From: Bacteroidota bacterium
GTDB taxonomy: Bacteria > Bacteroidota > Bacteroidia > Bacteroidales > P3
NCBI GenBank assembly: GCA_017860275.1
Contig: JAFNAQ010000002.1
Span: 229,654-293,653, forward strand
Reading direction: 5' to 3'
DNA length: 64,000 nt
Under the pieces are notes generated by a model. It saw nothing but the letters and a program-made list of their open reading frames with translations, was not told where the DNA came from and made no database searches. The translations under genes were made by a program, and so were the position numbers. Numbering within the stretch: position 1 is the stretch's first letter; each line of letters begins with the position of its first letter. Below, piece after piece: positions 26,412 to 34,363 of the stretch.

Positions 26412-28523
26412 ATGTATATGCAACTTGAATTCACCTCATTAAAAAGTATGCAACAACTAAAATCTTTATCTGATATTTTCGAAAAAACATTATTTAGGAT
26501 TCCTGATTATCAAAGGGGTTATGCTTGGAGAGAAAAACAACTTATAGAATTTTGGGAGGACATAATGACTCTCAATAATGAAAGATTACATTATACTGGT
26601 GTTCTTTCTTTAAATAAAGTTGACAATGAAATTTGGAAAAATTGGAATGATGAAGAATGGTTAATTTCAAAAAGGAAATTTATTCCATATTTTGTTGTTG
26701 ATGGGCAACAAAGATTGACGACATCTGTCATTTTTATCCAATCCCTTATTGAATTAATAAAATCTTTCCCTACAAATAAAGGGAAAACAGATACTGATAT
26801 ATTTCTTGGAACTTACACATTGAACGAAATTATTGAAAGGTACATTGTAGTATGTCAACCGCCAAATAATATTATAAAAAGTTATAAGTTTGGCTACGAA
26901 AAAGACAATCCTAGTTTCGAGTTTTTACGTCACAAGGTTTTTAATGAACCAGCTGCTGGGATAATAGAAGAAACATTCTATACTCTGAATCTTGAAGAGG
27001 CAAAACTATTCTTTTGTGAAAACTTAAAAGCATATGTAAAAGAAAAAGGTGAAGATGCTATTGAAGATATTTTCGAAAAACTCACACAGAGATTAATGTT
27101 TAATGTATATGAAATAGATAAACATTTTGACGTTTTTGTTGCTTTCGAAACAATGAATAATAGAGGTAAGCAACTATCCGATCTTGAATTACTCAAAAAT
27201 AGACTAATTTATCTAACTACCCTTTATTCAACAAATGAAGTGAAAGAAAATGAGAAAATTAAAGTTAGAGATTTAATAAATTCAGCATGGAAAGAAGTTT
27301 ATTATCATTTAGGAAAAAACAAACACAGTCCTTTGAATGATAATGATTTTCTTCGTGCTCATTGGATAATGTATTTCAAATATTCTCGTCAGAAAGGGAA
27401 TGATTATATACGTTTCTTACTAGATGAACAGTTTAATCCCAAAACTGTTCTCGAAAAAATAATAGTAAATAATAGTAATATTTGTGAGGTAAATGAAATA
27501 TACGATGAAAATGAATTGGATGAAGAAGAAAAAAAAGAAGAAGAAATTGCTATAGAATGTGCAAAACTAAATATTAATGATATTTCTCAATATGTTTTAA
27601 GTCTAAAAGATGCCTCAAAGTATTGGTATATTTCTCATTTTCCAATTACTGAAGAAATTACTAAGGAAGAAAGTGTTTGGCTTGATAAATTAAATCGAAT
27701 AGGAATTAGTTATTTTAGACCTTTAATATTAAGTTCTTTTGTTAATAAAGCCTGTACTGAAAAACACAGAGTAGAATTATTTAAAGCTATAGAACGATTT
27801 ATTTTTTTAGTTTTCAGAATAAATAAAACTTCATCAAGTTGGAGAAGTAGTGATTATTTAAGAGCGGCTAAGTCATTATATTGGGATGAAATTAATATTA
27901 ATGATGTGATAAACTGGCTCAATAATGATTTATACTGGCTTTTTGATGAAAATACATCATCTTTTAATTATATAGGTTTTTATGAGTTAATGAGCAAAAA
28001 ATTTAAATCAGAAGGTAGTGGTTTTTATGGATGGAATGCAATAAGGTATTTTCTTTATGAGTATGAAGAGTCATTAATTCCAAACAATCGTTCACATAAA
28101 ATACATTGGAACGATTTTAAAAATTATGGAGATCTAATATCAATAGAACATATTTTGCCATTAACTGATGATAATGAGTATTGGAAGAAAATGTTTAAAT
28201 CAGAATCTAAGAAGCAAAAAGAATATTGTAAAGGTAGTTTAGGAAATCTATTATCTTTATCAATTTCTATAAATTCTAGCTTGCAAAATTCTAGTTTTCC
28301 TAACAAAAAGAAAATATTAAAAAACGAAAAAGGGAAAACGATTAGAAATGGATATGAAAATGGGTCATATTCAGAGCAGCAAGTTGCTCGTTATGATAAT
28401 TGGGATTATTCTACAATTAAGGAAAGAGGATTAATGCTCCTTGAATTTATGGAAAAAAGATGGGGTATAAAATTTGAAAGTGAAGACATTAAATTAAAAT
28501 TATTACATTTGGATATAAAATAA
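26412..28523 (+). CDS. DUF262/DUF1524 (GmrSD-like) protein, probable defence nuclease
   Basis: The start is set at the ATG giving MYMQLEF (or two codons later) because the -7 promoter box lies at the upstream TTG. The 703-residue protein has an N-terminal DUF262 ParB/Srx-like domain with IPDYQRGYAW (29-38) and VVDGQQRLTT (95-104), then LSDLELLKNRLIYL. A C-terminal DUF1524 HNH-type domain follows with SIEHILPL (about 577) and GNLLSLS...N. This two-domain layout is that of GmrSD-like type IV restriction enzymes, which use nucleotides to cut glucosylated hydroxymethylcytosine DNA. Many relatives have unknown targets. First gene of the second accessory module, 62 bp before the GHKL gene. Confidence 0.85.
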   Translation: MYMQLEFTSLKSMQQLKSLSDIFEKTLFRIPDYQRGYAWREKQLIEFWEDIMTLNNERLHYTGVLSLNKVDNEIWKNWNDEEWLISKRKFIPYFVVDGQQRLTTSVIFIQSLIELIKSFPTNKGKTDTDIFLGTYTLNEIIERYIVVCQPPNNIIKSYKFGYEKDNPSFEFLRHKVFNEPAAGIIEETFYTLNLEEAKLFFCENLKAYVKEKGEDAIEDIFEKLTQRLMFNVYEIDKHFDVFVAFETMNNRGKQLSDLELLKNRLIYLTTLYSTNEVKENEKIKVRDLINSAWKEVYYHLGKNKHSPLNDNDFLRAHWIMYFKYSRQKGNDYIRFLLDEQFNPKTVLEKIIVNNSNICEVNEIYDENELDEEEKKEEEIAIECAKLNINDISQYVLSLKDASKYWYISHFPITEEITKEESVWLDKLNRIGISYFRPLILSSFVNKACTEKHRVELFKAIERFIFLVFRINKTSSSWRSSDYLRAAKSLYWDEININDVINWLNNDLYWLFDENTSSFNYIGFYELMSKKFKSEGSGFYGWNAIRYFLYEYEESLIPNNRSHKIHWNDFKNYGDLISIEHILPLTDDNEYWKKMFKSESKKQKEYCKGSLGNLLSLSISINSSLQNSSFPNKKKILKNEKGKTIRNGYENGSYSEQQVARYDNWDYSTIKERGLMLLEFMEKRWGIKFESEDIKLKLLHLDIK

Positions 28524-28585
28524 TTGAAAATAGCTATAATAAACATGTATATGGAAATTAATCATTGTACTAATGTATTTATTCT

Positions 28586-29677
28586 ATGAAAAAAATATAT
28601 TTAACTCCTGAATACAAGGCAAAACATAAAAGAAAAATTAAACTTTCTTTAAGAAAATTAGAAGAATTAAATTGTGAAATTAAAAAAAACAACATTAACA
28701 CTAATATAGCAACTCCAGTAATTCATGTAAAACGAAATAGATACACAATTAGATTTAGAAGATTAGGCAATAGGAAAGTAAGGGATTTGATAGCTGCCCC
28801 AATTGATTTTCGTTTTTTAGATAATACAGATGGTACTATAAGATTTTTTGATCAATTGATGGATTGTCAAAATTATCATTATTCACGAGGAATAAAAAAA
28901 GTGAAGATGACTTTGAGTAATGTTTTGAAAATAGATTATGCTACTATTAGTCTGCTTATTTCAATAAGTCGAAATTTAAAAAGTAGAGGGATTTATCTAT
29001 TTGGGGATTTTCCTAAAGAAGAAAAAAGTAGAAAAGCTCTTATTGATTCAGGTTTTTTTGAATATATGAGAAAATCAAATGGTGAAAAATTTCAATTTAA
29101 TACGAAATCAAGATTGATGTTCCTTAGTAAGGGAAAGAAGAGATTTCTTGAATCTGAAGATAAAAAGATGTCTGATGAATTAAAAGATGTAAATTATCAT
29201 TTAACAGGTAATAAAACATTTTTAAAAGATGTCCGACTAGTAATATTGGAAATGTGTGCAAATTCATTAGAATGGTCTGATTCTCATGATAGACAATGGT
29301 TATTAGGTGTGAGTTTATGTGATGGTAAGGCTGTCTTTACCTTAGTTGATTTGGGTAAAGGTATACTAAATGATCTAAATAGAAAATATAAAGATAAATT
29401 TAGTGATAAAATCAATTTGAGAAATGATGCAGAAATATTAATGAGGGCTTTTGATAAAAAATATCAATCCCAATCAGAAGAGATAAATAGGAATAAAGGG
29501 TTGCCTTCAATCAAAGGTGCTGTATTAAATAATAATATTGGTTCTTTGATAGTTGCTACAAATAATGTAATTTTGCAAATTAATAAAGATGAAACTAAAA
29601 ATGTTTCTAAAATTTTGAATAAAGAATTTAAAGGAACATTTTATCAATGGGAATTAACCAAGAACAATAATCTTTAA
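28586..29677 (+). CDS. GHKL-type ATPase fused to an STAS-like N-terminal region
   Basis: A 363-residue protein. The N-terminal part has a basic helix and an STAS-like alpha/beta region (about 60-170: IDFRFLDN, KVKMTLSNVLKIDYATISLLISI, GIYLFGDFP). The C-terminal GHKL domain shows the N box LVILEMCANSLEWSD (about 218-232), the G1 box TLVDLGKGIL (about 253-262) and a GLPSIKGA / GTFYQWEL end. This combination recalls anti-sigma/anti-anti-sigma switches, but here kinase-like and STAS-like parts are in one chain. Substrate or partner unknown; the DUF4325 STAS-like protein encoded 12 bp downstream is the obvious candidate. Confidence 0.65.
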   Translation: MKKIYLTPEYKAKHKRKIKLSLRKLEELNCEIKKNNINTNIATPVIHVKRNRYTIRFRRLGNRKVRDLIAAPIDFRFLDNTDGTIRFFDQLMDCQNYHYSRGIKKVKMTLSNVLKIDYATISLLISISRNLKSRGIYLFGDFPKEEKSRKALIDSGFFEYMRKSNGEKFQFNTKSRLMFLSKGKKRFLESEDKKMSDELKDVNYHLTGNKTFLKDVRLVILEMCANSLEWSDSHDRQWLLGVSLCDGKAVFTLVDLGKGILNDLNRKYKDKFSDKINLRNDAEILMRAFDKKYQSQSEEINRNKGLPSIKGAVLNNNIGSLIVATNNVILQINKDETKNVSKILNKEFKGTFYQWELTKNNNL

Positions 29678-29682
29678 AGGAG
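29676..29682 (+). promoter_or_regulatory. Strong Shine-Dalgarno sequence before the DUF4325 gene
   Basis: AAAGGAG, 7 bases before the ATG at 29690. Such sites are otherwise nearly absent in this window, so it stands out as a possible sign of transfer or of high translation. Confidence 0.6.
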
Positions 29683-29689
29683 TGTAAAT

Positions 29690-30115
29690 ATGAATATTAT
29701 CAAAATAAAAGATTTTTCAGAGTATCCAGGGTTACGTTCATGCAATATCAGCGAAAAATCAGGAGAAGAGTTTTATCATGAAAAATTCAATTCTGAATTT
29801 AAACTATCGGTCGAAAATAAAGAAAAAATTCAGATTGACCTTGATGGAACAGCTGGTTATTCTCCATCTTTTTTAGATGAAGCTTTCGGTAATTTGGTGT
29901 ATGATTTTTCTCTTGATATTGTAAAAAAATATATTGAAATAAAATCTAATGAAGAACCTCATTTGATAAAATTTATTGAGAATGAAGTTTATGAACTATG
30001 GGAAACTAAACGAAAAAAAAATACACCGATAAAAGTAACAAAAGATCATAGACCTTGGTGGAGATATATTAATGGTGAATTTATAATGCAGAGTATAGGA
30101 GTAAATGTAATATAA
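29690..30115 (+). CDS. DUF4325 STAS-like protein
   Basis: A 141-residue protein. SGEEFYHEKF (about 24-33), KIQIDLDGTAGYSPSFLDEAFG (about 46-67, in two strands and a helix) and the following helix LVYDFSLDIVKKY match the STAS-like DUF4325 family. In that family the SFLDEAFG helix replaces the phospho-acceptor helix of SpoIIAA. The last 40 residues are specific, with WWRYINGEF. DUF4325 proteins typically pair with GHKL ATPases, as here, suggesting a phosphorylation- or nucleotide-controlled partner switch. It is followed after one base by a membrane-protein gene. Confidence 0.78.
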   Translation: MNIIKIKDFSEYPGLRSCNISEKSGEEFYHEKFNSEFKLSVENKEKIQIDLDGTAGYSPSFLDEAFGNLVYDFSLDIVKKYIEIKSNEEPHLIKFIENEVYELWETKRKKNTPIKVTKDHRPWWRYINGEFIMQSIGVNVI

Positions 30116-30116
30116 A

Positions 30117-30620
30117 ATGAATATTCTAGAAGTTATTATCTTCAATTTCTACACCAATACTACTGGATTAGATAATTCTGATATTATCTCAATAATTGGG
30201 ATATTTGTAGATATTGCTATAGCAATAGGATTAGTTATATTTGTTAACATAAAAATTAGTCAAAAATCAAGATTAAAGGATTTTTTTATAGATGATATTG
30301 TAGCACTAAGAAATGAGTATAATGAATATACAAATTTAATTAGTGATGGACAAACCATACAAGAATGTAGTAGAAAAGCAAAGAAAATAAATTCAAAATT
30401 TGCGATTTTAAATGATTTTATTTTAGAGTCATTTAAAATGAAAATCCCTCAAATTTCGGAATATCAATTTCAATTGTTAACAAAAATTGTAAATATAGCA
30501 GAAGAGAATAATAGTGATAAAGTAATATATAATGATGAATTAATGATGGTTGTTGAAGAATTTCACAATAAAATAAATATATTGTTCACGGAAATTATTT
30601 GTAATGTTGTAAAAAAATAA
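30117..30620 (+). CDS. Small membrane-anchored protein of the GHKL/DUF4325 module
   Basis: A 167-residue protein with one transmembrane helix (about residues 23-44) followed by a helical cytoplasmic region, predicted coiled or bundle-like, rich in Lys/Asn/Ile. No family recognised. The start ATG lies one base after the DUF4325 stop, so the genes are translationally coupled. The probable job is output or anchoring of the upstream switch; this is inference. A terminator follows 23 bp after the stop. Confidence 0.6.
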   Translation: MNILEVIIFNFYTNTTGLDNSDIISIIGIFVDIAIAIGLVIFVNIKISQKSRLKDFFIDDIVALRNEYNEYTNLISDGQTIQECSRKAKKINSKFAILNDFILESFKMKIPQISEYQFQLLTKIVNIAEENNSDKVIYNDELMMVVEEFHNKINILFTEIICNVVKK

Positions 30621-30642
30621 TAGACTTGTACAATTCAGTCAT

Positions 30643-30675
30643 AAAAAAAGTTCGGAGGTTTTCCGAACTTTTTTG
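30643..30675. terminator. Bidirectional terminator between convergent genes
   Basis: A-run, GTTCGGA (30650-30656), short loop, TCCGAAC (30662-30668), T-run. It serves the accessory module on the plus strand and the leucine-rich-repeat gene on the minus strand. Confidence 0.9.
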
Positions 30676-30707
30676 TTTTGGGTATTTTAGTATTTTCTTC
30701 CTTTTGG

Positions 30708-33700
30708 TTATTGTACTATTAGTTTCTTTGATAGGTTTATTTCTTTGTTTTTTAGGATGACGTTGTAGACTCCTTTTTCTAGGTTTTTTAGGTCTATTTC
30801 TATGACGTTATTCCCCTTCCCTATCTTGTCTCTTTTTATCTCTCTTCCTTGTAGGTCTAGGATAATTACGTCGGCTTGGCTGCGTAGTCCTTGGACTTCG
30901 AGGATGGTCTTGTTCGAAGCAGGATTTGGATAGAGCCTTGCTAAGGTGTTGTTTTCTATATCCGATAAACCAACATTAGTGTTTGAAACTATATTCGAAC
31001 GAATAGAGTTAAGCGATTTCGTTATTGAACAAGGCTGACCTACCATTATTTCTATTTGATAAAACACAGATGTATCATTTACATTAAAGTCTGTATAGGA
31101 TGAATTGTTTGAAGAAATTGTAGTAAGCAAAAATAATGAATCAGCATTATTAACTCTTCCCTTATAGATATTGTAAGTACTATAGTCTATACCCTCGTAA
31201 TGTGTCCAAATTAAATTCCATGAATTATTTAAACCTTGATTAATTGTAAGATGAAGGGTTTTGTGAATTGGGCTAAACTCAATATTACTGCAAGTATCCT
31301 TACTAGCTAATCTATACCTATAAGAACGAGTAGATGCATTTGAGTTTAAATCTGTCCAAGTCGATGGTGATGAACTTTGAAAACTAGTAATAGAATCGAA
31401 CTGCCCACTCTGATTACCTTCTTTATAAATTATATAATTATCTAAGTCTTCATTTTTATTCCAGATAACTACATTATTATTATTCTCATTGATTGTTACC
31501 ATACAAATTTTAGGAGCCTCAAGCTTAGGTATGGTAAGGTTTATCGTTATAACGCTATCACAACCAACGCTGTTTACCAGATTAACATTATAGGTTCCAC
31601 TTGAAGAAAATCCCATGCCGTTATAATTAAAATAATTACAAACAGTAGTGTCAAAAGAGAAATAAGATTTATTCTTTACAAATAGATTTAATGTTGTGGT
31701 AACATTACAGCCATTCATATCTTGATAGGTATATGTATAAACTCCTGTGGAATCTTTATTTTCTCCATTAAACCAATAAGGCTGACCTTGGCAAATTGTA
31801 TCGTAAATTGAAAAACTTGTGTTTGGATAGACTGTAAGATATAATGTTACTATACTATCACACCCATTCACTGTTTGATAATTATGAACATATGTTCCAG
31901 CTGTGTCGCAATTGAAACCATATTGGTTAAATGTCTCCCCTTGGCAGATATGTTCATAATAATTTTGATAATACTTTTGACTTACCGTTAGATTTAATAC
32001 CACTATACTGTCGCACCAATGCGATGAATAAGTTCTTGCAGAATAAGTTCCTGGGGAATAATAATTCATACTAAAGAAATTATAACTTTCACCTTGACAA
32101 ATATTTGCATTAATAAAAGTAGTGTCACTATTGTAATTACTTAGGTTTAGTATCACAGTGCTGTCGCAACCATGTTGATTATATAGATGAAGATAGTGAG
32201 TCCCAGCTGCACCAGTGTAAAATCCATTTAGAATATAGGGATGATTTGCACATTTGATAGCATTTATTATCGTAGTATCGAGCTGGGAAACAAATAAATT
32301 CAGAATTAGAGTACTGTCGCAACCCAATGAAGAAGGAATTGTACGGTAATATAAACCAGTGGAATTTGCATTAAAACCATTATAGTTATATACCTGACCT
32401 TGGCAAATGGATGCATCTATCCTTGTTGTATCAGGAGTTTTAACTCTAAGAATTAAATATATAATACTATCACAACCTCCAACTGCCGTTAGATTTCTTG
32501 TATAAATACCAGAGGAGTCTACATTAAATCCATTTTGAGTATATGCTTGATTAGGACAAATTATTGCGTTAATATTCTTAGTGATAGGTTTATTTGCTTG
32601 AATATTTGTAAATGCATTCCAATTACTTGCCGCTTGGTAGACGGCGGCATAACCACAAGGAACGTATAAAGGAATAGTCTTACTTACTTGATTAAATGTA
32701 GTATTATTAATTGACTGAGGAATAAGCGAAAGATTGGTTATTGAGGTCAGTCCATAGCAAAACTCGAAGGCATAGGGACTAATTGAAGTTACAGAACTTG
32801 GAATAGTAATTGAAGTTAAGGCAGTACAATAACTAAAGGCAGAACCCCCTATTGAGGTAACTGAATTTGGAATATTTATTGAAGATAGATTTATACACCC
32901 TTGAAATGAAGCATATCCTATAGAAGTTATAGAATTTGGTAATATTATCGAGGTCAAAGCATTACATACCCTAAAGGTATTATTATTTATGCTTGTTAAT
33001 TTTGAAGGGAGAATAACATTACTTAACCACGTACACTCTGCAAAGGCCTCATTGCCAATATCAGTTATTGAATTAGGTAAAACAACTTTTTTTAAGAAAG
33101 AACAAGCCTTAAAAGCACAATCTCCAATACTCTTAACCTTATTTGGAATAATTATTGAGTCTAGATTTGTACAACCATAAAAGGTATAATTATATATTGT
33201 ACTAATATTTGCTGGAAGAGTTATAGTTGACAAATTACTGCAATTAATAAAAGACCAACCACCTATATAGGTAACGGAATTTGGAATTACAATAGATGAA
33301 AGAGCAGAACATTGTCTAAAAGTGTAATCAGGAATAGAATCTAAGGAATTTGGAAGAGTTATAGAAGATAAACTAGTACAGTTTTCAAAGACAGATGAAC
33401 CAATCTTTGTAACAGAATTTGGAATAATAATTGAACTTAATGAAGAACAGGTATTAAAGGCATATGATTCAATTTTGGTTAAGGAGCTAGAGAGAGTAAT
33501 TGAAGCAAGGCTACTGTCCCCATAAAATGCAGACATACCTATTGAAGTAACTGTATTGGGAATAATTATAGAGGATAAACTCTTACACCATGCAAAGGTA
33601 TTATCCTTTATTGATGTAATACCATTAGGAAGAGTTACTGAGGTAAGACTATGGCATGCATTAAATGCAGAGCGACCAATAGACTTTACACTATTTGGAA

Positions 33701-33998
33701 TAATTACAGAGGTTAAGGTTGGAGAATAATCAAAACAACTTGAATTTATTGAATCAACAGAATATGTTATACTATTAAAAACAACAGTTGAAGGAATATT
33801 TATTACTCCTGAATACTCTCCAGTATAATCCAAAGGACCATTACCTTTATAGGTAACCATAGCTGAGTAAGGAGAAGTGGTTGAACAAATATTATAGTAA
33901 ATAAGTTTCCCATCACTATTCATTACCGCAAAATCATGAGCCTTAGCTCCAAAGCCAAAACTAAACAATACCAAAACCAATAATAATAACTTTTTCAT
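30708..33998 (-). CDS. BspA-like leucine-rich-repeat surface protein with T9SS sorting domain
   Basis: The start is placed at the ATG giving MKKLLLLVLVLFSFGFGAKA, a signal peptide; an ATG three codons upstream is possible. After it come about 15 LRR_5 (BspA-type) repeats of about 23 residues, built on the pattern SL-SI-IPNSVTSIG--AF--C (about residues 60-430). About seven repeats of roughly 60 residues follow, each with ICQG-Y--NGF---G-Y ... GCDS---LNL (about 470-840). Then come fibronectin-like segments and a C-terminal type A sorting domain (LYPNPASNK ... LKNLEKGVYNVIL ... KKLIVQ). It should be exported by T9SS and attached to the outer surface. A role in adhesion is inferred from BspA relatives. 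Confidence 0.9.
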   Translation of the reverse strand: MKKLLLLVLVLFSFGFGAKAHDFAVMNSDGKLIYYNICSTTSPYSAMVTYKGNGPLDYTGEYSGVINIPSTVVFNSITYSVDSINSSCFDYSPTLTSVIIPNSVKSIGRSAFNACHSLTSVTLPNGITSIKDNTFAWCKSLSSIIIPNTVTSIGMSAFYGDSSLASITLSSSLTKIESYAFNTCSSLSSIIIPNSVTKIGSSVFENCTSLSSITLPNSLDSIPDYTFRQCSALSSIVIPNSVTYIGGWSFINCSNLSTITLPANISTIYNYTFYGCTNLDSIIIPNKVKSIGDCAFKACSFLKKVVLPNSITDIGNEAFAECTWLSNVILPSKLTSINNNTFRVCNALTSIILPNSITSIGYASFQGCINLSSINIPNSVTSIGGSAFSYCTALTSITIPSSVTSISPYAFEFCYGLTSITNLSLIPQSINNTTFNQVSKTIPLYVPCGYAAVYQAASNWNAFTNIQANKPITKNINAIICPNQAYTQNGFNVDSSGIYTRNLTAVGGCDSIIYLILRVKTPDTTRIDASICQGQVYNYNGFNANSTGLYYRTIPSSLGCDSTLILNLFVSQLDTTIINAIKCANHPYILNGFYTGAAGTHYLHLYNQHGCDSTVILNLSNYNSDTTFINANICQGESYNFFSMNYYSPGTYSARTYSSHWCDSIVVLNLTVSQKYYQNYYEHICQGETFNQYGFNCDTAGTYVHNYQTVNGCDSIVTLYLTVYPNTSFSIYDTICQGQPYWFNGENKDSTGVYTYTYQDMNGCNVTTTLNLFVKNKSYFSFDTTVCNYFNYNGMGFSSSGTYNVNLVNSVGCDSVITINLTIPKLEAPKICMVTINENNNNVVIWNKNEDLDNYIIYKEGNQSGQFDSITSFQSSSPSTWTDLNSNASTRSYRYRLASKDTCSNIEFSPIHKTLHLTINQGLNNSWNLIWTHYEGIDYSTYNIYKGRVNNADSLFLLTTISSNNSSYTDFNVNDTSVFYQIEIMVGQPCSITKSLNSIRSNIVSNTNVGLSDIENNTLARLYPNPASNKTILEVQGLRSQADVIILDLQGREIKRDKIGKGNNVIEIDLKNLEKGVYNVILKNKEINLSKKLIVQ

Positions 33999-34091
33999 AA
34001 TCTCCATATCTTATTAAATCCTAGTTGTTTTACTAAAAATCCTGTATTTAGTTACATGTAAGACTTTAACGTAGAGAAAAAATTATTTTTC

Positions 34092-34121
34092 TTTGTGAAT
34101 ATAAAAATTTTTGTACTTTTG
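34092..34121 (+). promoter_or_regulatory. Promoter of the first cobalamin-riboswitch transcript
   Basis: TTTG (34092-34095) and TACTTTTG (34114-34121), 18 bases apart. Transcription would begin just at the riboswitch. Confidence 0.7.
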
Positions 34122-34126
34122 CAATC

Positions 34127-34300
34127 GCATTGGTTCTTGTTTGAGATTCTTTCTTAAACACGGATTAAAAGGGAATTAGGTGAGAATCCTAAACAGTCCC
34201 GCTGCTGTAAGCTCTTTTTAAACAGTTTAGTTTCGAGCTTTCGCGGATAGGGCTTAGGACATATGTACGATGTTATTATTTACCCATCGCCATTGTCGTT
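34127..34300 (+). ncRNA. Cobalamin riboswitch 1 (divergent 3' half)
   Basis: The first 101 bases (34127-34227) contain the conserved cobalamin core: GGATTAAAAGGGAATTAGGTGAGAA in two parts, then the CAGTCCCGCTGCTGTAAGCTC region. They are identical to riboswitch 2. After that the sequence diverges: the CCACTG / GGGAAGG arm and the B12 box (AGTCAGAAGACCTGCC) are replaced by TTCGCGGATAGGGCTTAGGACATATG. It either folds as a shorter class or has lost ligand response. It precedes the DUF4465-like gene. Confidence 0.8.
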
Positions 34301-34363
34301 TCTTTTATTCTTGCACAGAGCTCTATTGGTTTTAATTAATTACTAATTTTAAAATAATAGAGT

